DNA from: Campanula takesimana
Lineage: Eukaryota; Streptophyta; Magnoliopsida; Asterales; Campanulaceae
Direction of reading: 5' to 3'
Length of the DNA stretch: 64,000 bases
Assembly (NCBI GenBank): GCA_026119855.1
Contig: JAOWBW010000270.1
Location: 1,054,001 to 1,118,000 of the forward strand
Shown here: in pieces, positions 22,819 through 33,101 of the stretch
Layout: each line of letters starts with the position of its first letter
Numbering within the stretch: the first letter of the stretch is position 1
The notes under the pieces: generated by a model
The model's input: only the letters and a program-made list of their open reading frames with translations
What the model was told of the DNA's origin: nothing
Database searches by the model: none
Made by a program: the position numbers and the translations under genes

Positions 22819-23780
22819 TGAAAAAGCAGGGTCAAGGCTTAAGTCAAAAAGGAAGTGATATCAAAAGTGTTGTCACTGCAATATCACTTCTGGCAACACT
22901 TAACACACACGAACAGAAAACAGTTTTTGAAAAGAGTTTGCAGCAGAAAATCAACACAAGAATTATTTTTCTCAAGATATATAAATTATATATCTTGAGG
23001 GATGCCTCAAAAGGCGAGACCTTTACTAAATAATATGAAGTGAAGTACAAGGCCGAGAGTTCCCTAATGCTATTACAATGAAAGCTTTGTGGAACGACTA
23101 AGTCTAATACACAGAATCCTAACCTAGCCAAGACACTTATAATACTCGATACAAGAATATAAATGTGTTTGGGAATTTATAAGGAACTAAGGGATGTGTA
23201 AGACTTTCTTGTGAGGAGAGTGTGTGTATTTTCTTCAAGTGTTGTGTCTTCAATCACATCCTCCCTTGCTATCTATAGGCTTGATAATTCTTGGGGAATA
23301 CTCCAATAATGGCTTGGTGATTGATAAAAACGTGGTAGAGAGGTGGAGTGGAGTGACCGAACTTGGGGAGGTTGTTTTCCACATTTCCTAAAATGTAGGA
23401 ACAAATTCTTGGTGCCCAAGTCCATGCATACCCGATTTGTACCTTCATGCAATGAACGCCTTGTACCTTTTTGATCAACAACTCAGCCTTTGAATGGTTC
23501 AAATCCCATGTGTTTGTTGTGAATTAAATCCCCACATGTTTATGGATAAAATCCCTTTTATCCATAAAATCTTCTTTCACCTTCCTTGCATTATTCTAGC
23601 ATATCAACCATAGTATATCTGAAAATTGGACCAACAATAAACACTAAACTTTAACAATATTAGACATTAGTACAGCAATTATTTATGAAGCAAATATCCA
23701 AATATAATCCCAGCAATCCGTCGGGTATCACTGGGACAGTGTTGACAGCACTTGTGGTATCACCACGTTCTGCACTTACA
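22819..23780 (-). repeat. 5' LTR of element B
   Basis: This 962-bp copy is the promoter-side LTR. Its TATA box differs from the 3' copy: the minus strand reads TATAGATAGCAAG instead of TATAAATAGCAAG (about 23268-23281). That may weaken transcription of this copy. Confidence 0.95.
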
Positions 23781-24178
23781 CGCTCAAATCTCATATGACT
23801 GACTGCTTAGTCCAGTTTGGTGATACCTTCAATGGAAGAATGAACCAGGCTATGTTGGATATGCAAGCTAGCCAGAACATGGTTCAAGTGGAGTTGACCA
23901 AATCTCTAGCGGATGCGCAGAAGGAGATTCTGGATTATGTTGCTTCTGCTCAGCAATCTCTGGCTAACCAATTTGGTTCCCTTGAGAATACTTTTAACAG
24001 AGTCTCTAAAGACCTTCAGAAAGACAATGATCTGATGCGCTCCGGTACGAAGACCTATGTTAATCAGGCTGTGGAATACAACGCAAAGTTCCAAGCTCTC
24101 AAGATTGAGATAATGGACAAGATTACCAGTCTGCAGAACGAGCTTAGAGAAGCAGTTTCTAGGATCAACATAGACTAG

Positions 24179-24679
24179 AAGTTGTAATTATTTTTGCTGC
24201 GCAAATGTAAGTTTTTGATGCGCAATTTTTGTTTGCCTTTGATTTTTCTTCCATGTAAAACTTGTACCTGTAACTCAAATCTTTCAAGTTTTAATGAGAA
24301 GAATGCATCATTGGTTTTCACAAAACTTTGTTCAATTCAAACTTTTCGTTTGTGGAGCAATGAATGTTTTATCTAAACCCTACATCATGCGTATACTCAT
24401 ATCTGCTCATATTTCATTGCATGATGTTTAAACATTCAGTTTAAACTCATACTTAAAACTTAAACTCATTATATTTTTTGTATGCTCTGAATGATATTTC
24501 TGTCTTTCCCATATTGTAAGTTATTCGTTTGGATAGACTAGAAATCTATGACATTGGCTAGTGTGTACATTGACTTGAGACATGATTTACCATTTTTTAT
24601 TTCTATGGACATGTTATTATCAAGTACAATGAATTGCCTTTGTTATAGTAGGTAATGGCATCAATCATTTAGGGGAGAT
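24179..24679 (+). other. 3' non-coding tail of C with polypurine tract
   Basis: No gene is seen. The tail is AT-rich and ends in TTTAGGGGAGAT directly before the 3' LTR, the likely primer for plus-strand DNA. TGCGCA-type words occur near 24198 and 24219. Confidence 0.75.
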
Positions 24680-26089
24680 TGTTGGGTATGCTTATTATTT
24701 AACCCTCCTATATATGTTAGAATTGATTGATACCATCACTTAAGTTTATTTTAAGGACTTTAGGACCCTATGTAAGAAGTTTTGTAACTTCAATTTTAGT
24801 TAAGTCCTCTTTATAGACTAGGCTTAGTGTTTAGGGCTGAAGCTTTGGATTTGAGGTTTCATGAGCAAATGTCTAAGTGTGATGCGCATGACCTTCATGC
24901 GCAGCACCATCTGCGTATACCTATGCGTATGATTTTCATGCGCAGCGCATATATACCTTAGTCAAATCTCTTATTTCTTGACCTCACCTTTGTATAGCTT
25001 GGAAAGCGTTATGTAAAGAAACGCTTTTTGGTATGAGTCAAAGTGCTGATGTGGACAATCGACAACGTGCACACTCAGCATACACGTTGATGGAGATACG
25101 CGCCTCAGTTTGAAAATTTAAATTGAAGACAGCTGTCACCCTTCTAGAAGATATCTGAAAGCTGTCAACTTGCTGTCTCCAATGGCTATAAAGGACAGCT
25201 GCGCACCAATCACATTGTGACAGAACATCGTCCTTGCTGAAGCTCCCCAATGGCTAGTTCTTGGAGCTCCACTATAAATAGCCAGATCTTCCTCATTTTC
25301 CAAGCTGCTTGTGCTTTTGCTTTCAAAGAGAAAGATTTGAAGATTGCTTTCTCATTTCCAGAATTTTCAAGATCAACCTTCATACCTTCATACTCATCCA
25401 AGCCTAGATCCTAAACAGCCTTTGTATCACCAGAATTTCTTGTGCTCTCTATCTCACAGATTCAAAGAGCCCAGATTTCTGATACACACACACACCTCTT
25501 GAAGTTTCGATCTCATCGATCTTACTTCTAGAGATACACCGGTTATTGTCTAGGATTTTGTTCTTTCATAGATTATAGATCTTTGAGAAAGTTTTGTTCT
25601 ACATCTTTGTATCTTGTAAACTCTCTCATATAATAAGATCTTCATTAGAAATTCAAGACTAACCATCTTGGTAGAGGACGTAGATCTTTTCCCAATCGAA
25701 CCTCTCCAAATAGCGTGTTTATTTATTGTGCTTTTCATTCTACATTTAAGCTTTACTTATATATTGTTTTGTTTGATCTTTGTAGATTGTATTGCTTCGA
25801 TAGAATTGTGTTTGTATGCTTATTTCCTTAGTTCCATTTTGCGCCAATCTTTAATCTAAACTTAGTGCGTGCGTATTTACACTTCTGCGCATTCTCCCTG
25901 CGCATAAGTGATTGCTTTAAGTTTCCGCTGTGCATTTCACACTCTTGTTGCGTGCTATACTTAGCCAAAATAAGACGTGTGCGCATTAGCCATTGTTTTG
26001 CAAAAGGGTTTGAAAATAATTTTTAAAACGCTATTCACCCCCCCCCCATCTAGCATTTTTCATACCCTTGTTGCCCTTTGGGACCAACA
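24680..26089 (+). repeat. 3' LTR of element C
   Basis: This 1410-bp copy runs from TGTTGGGTATGC to GGGACCAACA and is followed by GAGTC. It differs from the 5' LTR by scattered substitutions, many at CpG sites, and by small length changes such as a longer C run near 26038-26047. Confidence 0.93.
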
Positions 26090-27392
26090 GAGTCGGTTTG
26101 GGTGGACTCCCACTTGGTTTTGAAAATGGTTTTCACGTACATTTTAGATGGGAAAACACAGTTAAAGGGGTGGGGATTATCATATACAATGGGGAACAAA
26201 TGGGAGACAAATCCCATATCAAATGAATGTCCAAAAAGTCAGTCCCAAGACATTTTAGGGGCTGCTGTCCATCTTTCCTCCTTGTACATGCTCTTATACT
26301 TACACAATCTGGAAAGTAAAGGTCAAGAAAAGTCCCTAACAAATAAACTATCAACCATGATTTTTCCTCTGATTTTAGGAGCATTTTATGGTGTCCAAAT
26401 AAGGCATGCAAGATAATACTTTCAACAGCCAAGTCTGACAGATATGCATACACTCATAAAAGATCCACTTTTTTCACAATGAAAGTGGGGAATAATGGGG
26501 GACACTAAACATGAAAGTTATTACTAAAATATCAAAGTTAAGATATGGAGAGTTTAAAGTCCATCAAACATGTATAAGTCACACAAAAGATCTCTGACAT
26601 TTCCATGTCAGAGATCAACCAGCACAGACTTGCAGATCAAGAGTTTAAACAATAAATGGAAAGAACAGCTTATACCCATGGTAAAAATATTATATTTACA
26701 TGATAATCTTCCTATGTTTGTTTAGAACAAAATACCTTTTGTTGTCTAAGACCAAAACCCACGTTTGTTATGTATAAACAAAGCAACAAGACAGAAAGGT
26801 GCAGATGGACAGTCTGCTGGACATTTACAAAAGGGATGAAAACACCCATAAAAACTCACTCAAATGAGATTATATGAACATGAAACTTTGGACATACATA
26901 TATATACATACTAACACCACAAAACAAAAACCATCTGAGTATTTAATCATGGTATGTCATCATTTAGAAAGAAGAACAACAAGAATATCAACATTGTATA
27001 TTGGGACATCAAATGGAGGTCTAGCCTAACAAAGTGGCTAGACCCCAAAATAAACTACATAATCATCTACATCTTACATTTAAAGAGATTACAAGATGAA
27101 GAAATTACCTAGGTTGTGCTTCTTTTGCTTCCAAGGGAAGATTTTTTTGGTTTTTTCTAAAGGTGTTTGCCTTTGATTGAATGAGTGTTTGAGTGAGTGT
27201 TTTGGCTTGTGTTTAGTGAGTGCTTTTTGGTGGTGCTATGGTGGTGTAGTGATGGTTTTATGACTGAGATTTGAGGGGGTTGTGGATGCTTGAGAGAGAG
27301 CAAAAGGGCTGAATATGAGTGAAGTGAGTTGGAGAGTTGTGTGAATTGTGTATGAAGTGTGTGTGAATTATCTCTCTTTTTAGGCCATTTAA

Positions 27393-27420
27393 GGGGGGGG
27401 GGGGGTTTGGAGGGAGGTGG
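27393..27420 (+). repeat. Long G run in the left LTR of D
   Basis: Thirteen Gs followed by TTTGGAGGGAGG give a tract able to form a G-quadruplex on the plus strand, which is the non-coding strand for D. The right LTR has a similar tract at 46297-46330. Confidence 0.7.
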
Positions 27421-28553
27421 TTTTTTGGTCCAAAATGCCCTCAAGGTAAGGGTAGTGGAGGGGGAGCCAGGCTGTGATGATGGGGGGTGATGGCCTAGGT
27501 TGAAAATGGAGGAAAAAGCTGAATATTATGAGATATTGGGGTGCACGGCCGTGCAGCTTAAAGAGCTCGGCCGTGCACCAGCCTTGAAAGCCCAATCTTG
27601 ATTTTTTCTTTTTCTTTTCCTTGGAAATAACATCAAGCCACGTGGCAATCTTGGGCTGGTCCAGGCGTGTCCTTGTGCACATTTCCTTCAGCTCTGGCTT
27701 TCCGCTCCGCAACTGCTCCGTCGTTCGCGCTCCGGTGTCCCGATTGTCCGCGGGCCCAACATGAAAGTTGCTCGGAATATTTTCTGGTCACGCCGACATA
27801 TCTGAAATATTTTCATAAGCAAGGAATGGAAATACTATATTTTTAATGCACAGAATGGACGGTAACGAGCAGTTCTAAGGGTTTGGGCCCCGTTTCGAGT
27901 CCCGCAGCTCAAAAATTGAAGTACATGCTTGTTTACTCGTTTTTTCGCTCTGATCACGAATTTGAAGTCCGTTAATCCATTTGATGAACCGATAAGGCTC
28001 ACGGCACTCCCTCATAACCAAATCGAGGGCTTTAGGTCAATTGTAGGGTTTAGACCGATTAAAAAAGGGTTTGATAAGGGGTGCGAGATCGGGGTATCTA
28101 CAGAGCCCCTCGTCGAATCTCCTTGTAATGTAAAGGGGCTTCTACGATCACTAAGAGACAAACGATCTCTTCTAGGGTGTAACGGCTGGGTCCAAAGTAG
28201 GACTTCCTACGTATCTCTTTCGAGAATCAAGCCTCCGTAGTTCTAACTCAAACAAACAATCAAACAATCACAAACAATGGTCGGTCTTGGATTCCCAATT
28301 TACCTATGTATCTCTTTAGAGAATCAGACCGATCGTAGTTTAGGTTTATTAAAACAAGAAATTTGTGGGGGTATCATTAGGATGTGTTGTCTCTTTGCTG
28401 GGGGTTGCATTGAGATACATTGTTTCTTTGTTGGGAAGGAAATTGACATGAGGAAATTTTTATGAGAACGGGCGACTGAGCTCAACGGTATCAACGGTGA
28501 ACTGCCTACGTATCCCTCCATGGGAATCAAGTCGAGTCGTAGGTCTAAATGAA

Positions 28554-28680
28554 AATCATAAATAGAGAGCGTACGCCATTACGCAGTTCGGGATGGAAAT
28601 CATAAATGGAGAATGTACGACATTACGCAGTTTGGGATAGAAATCATAAATGGAGAACGTACGACATTACGCAGTTCTGG
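28554..28680. repeat. 44-bp tandem repeat, three copies
   Basis: Units start AAATCATAAAT and end CGCAGTTCGGGAT or a variant. Copies begin at 28554, 28598 and 28642 (the last incomplete). There are no spacers, so it is a plain tandem duplication. Confidence 0.9.
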
Positions 28681-29036
28681 AGGAGGTAATCTCGACATCG
28701 GAGAAGACCACGATCAACAATACTCAAGTAATAATGCAAGGTATAATCAGAGCGGGGGGGGGGGGGAGGTACATCTCAGAATCTGGGAGATGACCTAATT
28801 CAACATCAAGATGAGTCGCATTTCTGACTCTGGGGTTTGGTATTGACCAACAATTTGCGAGAACGGGCGACTGAGTTCAACGGTGTGAACTGCCTACGTA
28901 TCCCTCCATGGGAATCAATTCGAGTCGTAGTTCTGACAAGAACCGACTCAACATCAAGAGAAGGCTTAAGATCAACATTACTCAAGGATTGACGCAAGGT
29001 ACAATCCGAGTGGAGGTACATCTCAAAATCTGGGAG

Positions 29037-29221
29037 ATGACCTAAGTTCAACATCAAGACGAGTCGCATCTGACTCTTCGGGGAAAGACACCTCGAAATC
29101 TAGGAGGTGACCTAATTCAACATCAAGTCGAGTCGCATCTGACTCTTCGAGGGAGGACACCTCGAAATCTAGGAGGTGACCTAATTCAACATCAAGACGA
29201 GTCGCATCTGACTCTGGGGGA
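29037..29221 (-). repeat. About 70-bp tandem repeat, nearly three copies
   Basis: Units contain GACCTAATTCAACATCAAG and CGAGTCGCATCTGACTC, and a diverged copy lies at 28793-28832. On the minus strand the repeat stays open and encodes copies of SDATRLDVELGHLLDFEVS. The unit is close to a multiple of three, so a repeat protein cannot be excluded, but no start or wider frame supports one. Confidence 0.85.
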
Positions 29222-29521
29222 AGGAGCAACATAATTTCAATGGTGAGATCTAAATTTTCTCAAGCCAATGGGGATTTGTCTATAATTGGATGAGTGCATC
29301 AGGACGGTATAATTGCCCAATAACAAAGGTTGCACATTTCAATGGATCGCCAAGAGATAGCATTTCTCAAGGAAAGCGGTATTGTTGCTAGTAAAAAGTA
29401 GCAAAGACAGGTAACACGTGTATATTTCAAGGATACGCGGCATTCTGAGCCATGCCCAAATTCTTTGGCTTTTGAGTTGCTGTGTGATGAGATTTTTGTG
29501 CTTTATCAAGCAATGAACCAT

Positions 29522-29767
29522 CACTTCGCGTGATCCATCGGTACTGTTTTGAGTGCTGCAACCTCATTTTAGATTCCCGTTCACCCTAAAAGGGTTTTTG
29601 ATTTTTTTCACAATCAAGCTTCTCCGCTTTTGGATTCGCTGAAATATTACTTTGCGTAGTCCGTCGGCACCGTTTTGAGTGCTGCAACCTCATTCTAGAT
29701 CCCTGTTCACCCAAAAAGGGTTTTTGATTCTTTCACAATCAAGCTACTCCGCTTTTGGAGTCACTGC
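29522..29767. repeat. About 118-bp direct repeat, two copies
   Basis: The two copies (29522-29641 and 29651-29767) share GTTTTGAGTGCTGCAACCTC and AAAGGGTTTTTGATT and end at CCGCTTTTGGA. They are diverged, so this is an old duplication inside D. Confidence 0.85.
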
Positions 29768-30164
29768 GACTCTTGGCAATTGATACCGGGTTGGAATCAT
29801 TCAATTTTGACTGAAGTCTCACGTATATCAGGAGAAATGACACTATCAACATTGCCTATTGTGACATGCAAGTTAGCTCTTTGGTTTTACCATTGTTTTG
29901 GGATTTTGATCGCTTGCAATGAGCAACCTCTTTGTGAAACCTAGATGTGATTCGTTGTGTGGTTCCAACTTCGTACATGCATAAGATTTTTTGCAAGTAT
30001 GTGGTCGTGCCTGAAAATTCAAGCTGCCTACGTATCTCTTTCGAGAATCAGACCAACGTAGTTCGAATTTGGCAACTCGAACTGATTTTGTAGAAAGGGC
30101 ATTAGGAAATTTCATTCCATATGCAGAAACATGAGCGTCGACTTTGTCGAGGATCCTTCTTGTG

Positions 30165-30327
30165 AGGACCATGATGTGGCAGAATGGATGATGTGAACCT
30201 GCAAGAGATTTTCACGAGCAAGCAAAATATACATTGATGTTGATGGGGACCCTCTTCTGAGGACCACTATGTGGCAGGGTGTGCGATGTGTACCTGCAAG
30301 AGATTTCCAAGAGCAAGCAAAATATAT
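30165..30327. repeat. About 95-bp direct repeat, two copies
   Basis: Both copies carry GAGGACCA, ATGTGGCAG, CCTGCAAGAGATTT and GAGCAAGCAAAATATA. They lie side by side. Confidence 0.85.
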
Positions 30328-30862
30328 CTTCGACATTAATGTGCTCGAGAGTGTCATTCATGTGCAACAAAATTTTTAGAACAAATAAATGGATTGAAAT
30401 CTTTAAGATCGAGAGATTCAAAGAAATATTGGGACAAGAATACACTCTCTTTTCATTTTGCAATTATTTTCTTTTGAAGGACGAAAGTCAAATTTCACCT
30501 TTTGCATGCTGATTTTTTTTCATTTGATTTTTCTTTTATTTGACACATGTGCATTGCTTGCATTTCAAACTTCATTTATTATGAATGAATGAGTGAGTGA
30601 AAACATTATGAATGAATAGAGGGAGAATCATGAATGAAATGGATTGCACTTTATTGTGAATTTTGCATCTTTGCGAAGATGAGGAGTATGGAGATGTGTA
30701 TGGTGAGCAGAGTCAAAAGCCTAGCGCGAGCACTCAAAAGGTCAATTCCGAACACCCATTTGATCAAGACTACTCAACGGTATATCTTGAGATGTTATGG
30801 TTGGACAGCCCCAGTTATTAGCTGAAGAAGCCCCATTTGTTCTTTCTGATATCGATCCCCAA

Positions 30863-30980
30863 CATTGTTGCTGCTGAAGCCCCAGTATCTCTTAAGGATC
30901 AACCTCAGATGTTGGCTATGGAAGCCCCAGTATCTCTCAAGGATTAACCTCAGATGTTGGCTATGGAAGCCCCATTCATG
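30863..30980. repeat. 57-bp direct repeat, two copies
   Basis: GAAGCCCCAGTATCTCT followed by AAGGAT and CCTCAGATGTTGGCTATG occurs twice in tandem, with a third partial start (GGAAGCCCCATTCATG). Confidence 0.85.
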
Positions 30981-32379
30981 TTATAGGACAAGCCTCTGAA
31001 TCTGGCATATGAAGCTCTTGTTGTACTTTGAAGACTGGATTTCATGTTGAGCCAAATTGTCGTCTCAAGACAACTTCATGTTTTGGCATTTCAACCTCTG
31101 GGGCTTAAATTTCATTGAGAGTTAATCAAACATTCGATGATTGGCTGTTGATCGTAATTCACGGGGATCGACATTCAGTACTCCTTCTTTGGGGAATCAA
31201 CTGTCATTGAGAGCTATTCGGCGGGCACAACCTTGATATTTCTGAACGTGAGCTTTGAGCATTGCGGGCCATACTGTCAATACAAGATGGCGCCGTGTTC
31301 TGATGATCCACACATAAGGGACCTAACTGTCTATGAGATTTGTCCCACATCCTTGATGTCTTCAATTTTGAGAGTTACTGAATCTCGCGATGCTTCTCAA
31401 AAGTTAACCTCCGCATTTCCTGCGTTCCTTCAAAGGATCAACTGTCAATGAGAGTTGTTTTGTACTCTAGCATCTTTCCATCTGAATTTCCGTGTCACCC
31501 GGTGCAAACCATTGCTCTTGAAACAAAACCAAAAACTCTGACATGAAGCCCCAGTTTGTGTTCATTCATTCGACATAACTTACTGACATTGAGATATTGA
31601 TATTGTCTCTTTTGCTGTGACAACTTGCAGGAGTTGGCAGGGGAAGGCACGGGGCCAGTATTTTGTGGAAGCAAAGGGAAATCCCAGTAGGATCTCTGAC
31701 ATTGTTTTTGCGCAAAAGTGAAATGACGGAAGGACGAGAGTAGGGGGAAACCCCTAGACTCAGGAAAAGTATGCATACTCACACATTGAAATCAAAGACT
31801 CAAGACTTAAACCTACGTTATCTTTCAAATGCCTTTAAATCAATAATTATGGACAAATCATTTGGACTTAAATTAGACCGTGACAAATTGACATGGGAAC
31901 ATTGTTGGGCATGTGTAATGATTCGCACCGCAGTTTGACCTCATTTGGTGAGAGGCCTTCGTCGTTGTCTCCTTTTCTTGATATTGATCACACTATTGGA
32001 GGCTGCACGATTTTTTGGTTCTTGGGCTCCTTCAGTGTAAGTGGTTGGTAGAGCACGTTGGTCTCCAACAAAAGTCACCAGTTGTCGTCGTTGATGGTAC
32101 TTTGCCTAAGGTCGAAAGATCGAGATCTTCTTTGGTGTAGATTGGCCTCGTATGCATGGTGCTCCTTGAAACTCATGATGTCACATGAGATTGTTTGACC
32201 CTCGGTCCATGTCTCGCCTTTGTGAAATGAGTTATGAAGTCTTCAGTATGAATTGCCAACTGTCGCCGTTGAGGGCATACATACAAGCTTGAAGTGTCGG
32301 GATACCTTTTTCAAAACAATTGAATTTAAACAAGATGAATGTAATACGTACAAGGACAATATAAATAATGTTTCTTCTT

Positions 32380-32462
32380 CCCCTTTTTTCTTTCTTCTTT
32401 TTTTTTTGAGCTCTTTCGTCTTTTTTTTTTTTTTTTTTTTTTTGAAGAAGAAGAAGAAGAAA
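32380..32462. repeat. Poly(T) and (GAA)n simple repeats in D
   Basis: Two T runs (about 12 and 25 bases) are followed by six GAA units. Low complexity only. Confidence 0.9.
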
Positions 32463-33101
32463 CATCATAGCTTCTGAAACATAACAAATTTACAAAATGC
32501 GAAAATTTACAATACATCATACATTAAAGGAACATCGCCGACACTTGCAGTTGCGTGATATCTTCACCCTTTTCCATTTGATTGGCCTCTCTGAAAATGC
32601 CTTTGATTGCACCCTGAATTCTTCGTTCGTCGGGTGACTTCGTCGATTGCCTTTGTGAACTTCGTTGATTGCCTTCGGCCCTAGTTCCCATCTCAATTAA
32701 TCACAGTCTAAAATTTGTTCAGATTTCATTGATTGCTTTTAATTAAGTGAGATTCATTTTAATCTTTGTGATCCAAAAGGCATTTGATAATAACGCAAAT
32801 TCATTCACTGAAACAACTATGTTACATGACATGCAAGAAAAATAAAAGCACGAAGACAAAGACACACTCTAGACTTAGAAGACAAAGAAGATGTGTGAGC
32901 ATATTTGCCAAACGGTACGCAAAAAGGACAGGATTAAGAGTAGGGGCGGTGAGCCCAGTCACGAGCAAAAAGAGATCTAGATACTGGAAGCTAGAAATCT
33001 CCAAAAGTGAACAAAAGTGTTGCTGCACTGTAAGCTAGCAAACCAAAAGCCTGTCCGTTTATTACCCACACCGTCGAAGTGAAAAGCAGTGGTCTCAGGA
33101 G

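Larger units (their letters stand above)
17032..23780 (-). mobile_element. Element B: complete non-autonomous Sirevirus-like copia, minus strand
   Basis: B has LTRs at 17032-17997 and 22819-23780 and a perfect CGCTC duplication (17027-17031, 23781-23785). On the minus strand it has a primer-binding site like initiator-Met, one open frame for gag-like/protease/integrase, a long non-coding block, a basic extra frame, and three polypurine tracts. It is 6749 bp and interrupts the extra frame of C exactly, since the frame rejoins when B is removed. Reverse transcriptase and RNase H are absent. LTR identity is high but not perfect, so the insertion is fairly recent. Confidence 0.95.
15535..24178 (+). 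pseudogene. Extra (envelope-like) frame of C, split by element B
   Basis: Downstream of RNase H a long frame runs 15558-17031 and continues at 23781-24178 once B and one CGCTC copy are removed. It opens with a Lys-rich, Pro/Ala-rich region (PPRKKKKAKQS), then Ser/Asp-rich sequence, alternating Pro/Thr and a Gln-rich segment. It ends in a predicted coiled coil (QKEILDYVASAQQSLANQF to KITSLQNELREAVSRI). A TAG at 16843-16845 interrupts it and there is no early ATG (first in-frame at 16042). Position and architecture match the additional, sometimes called envelope-like, frame of Sireviruses, whose function is unproved. Confidence 0.75.
11207..26089 (+). mobile_element. Element C: Sirevirus-like copia lacking protease and integrase, split by B
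   Basis: C has two LTRs (11207-12618 and 24680-26089), an initiator-Met primer-binding site, gag, reverse transcriptase/RNase H and a long extra frame before the 3' LTR. The extra downstream frame and lineage motifs fit the Sirevirus (SIRE/Maximus) group. Protease and integrase are absent: gag joins reverse transcriptase near 14205. The flanks GAGTT/GAGTC match the empty site in the other LTR of D. Without B the element is about 8.1 kb. Point mutations and the frameshift show it is no longer active. Confidence 0.92.
10756..28102 (-). repeat. 3' LTR of D (left copy), split by element C
   Basis: The LTR occupies 10756-11206 and resumes at 26090. The matching uninterrupted sequence is in the right LTR around 35581-35585, where GAGTC occurs once. 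In the left copy the site is duplicated around C as GAGTT (11202-11206) and GAGTC (26090-26094). The segment 26341-26455 is present here but mostly missing in the right copy. Confidence 0.9.
28103..33101 (-). other. Repeat-rich non-coding interior of D where pol would be
   Basis: About 5 kb carries no recognisable protease, reverse transcriptase, RNase H or integrase on either strand. Instead it holds several families of short direct repeats. One is a block recurring near 28207, 28303, 28501, 28893 and 30025 around CTGCCTACGTATC and GAATCA...CGTAGTTC. A purine tract (GAGGGGCTC, minus strand) sits beside the left LTR. A T-rich/GAA tract lies at 32380-32460. The layout fits the 3' region of a non-autonomous Tat-type element. 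Confidence 0.75.

Noticed and set aside
17057..23502. Two pairs of near-identical small minus-strand frames (about 96 and 77 codons).
   Set aside because: They are duplicated because they lie in the two LTRs of B; LTR sequence explains them.
28554..29221. Regular repeats that could suggest a CRISPR-like array.
   Set aside because: They are contiguous tandem copies without unique spacers, in a plant retroelement.
28613..32477. Small frames in the interior of D as hypothetical genes.
   Set aside because: All are short, inconsistent in strand, and overlap tandem repeats or homopolymer runs.
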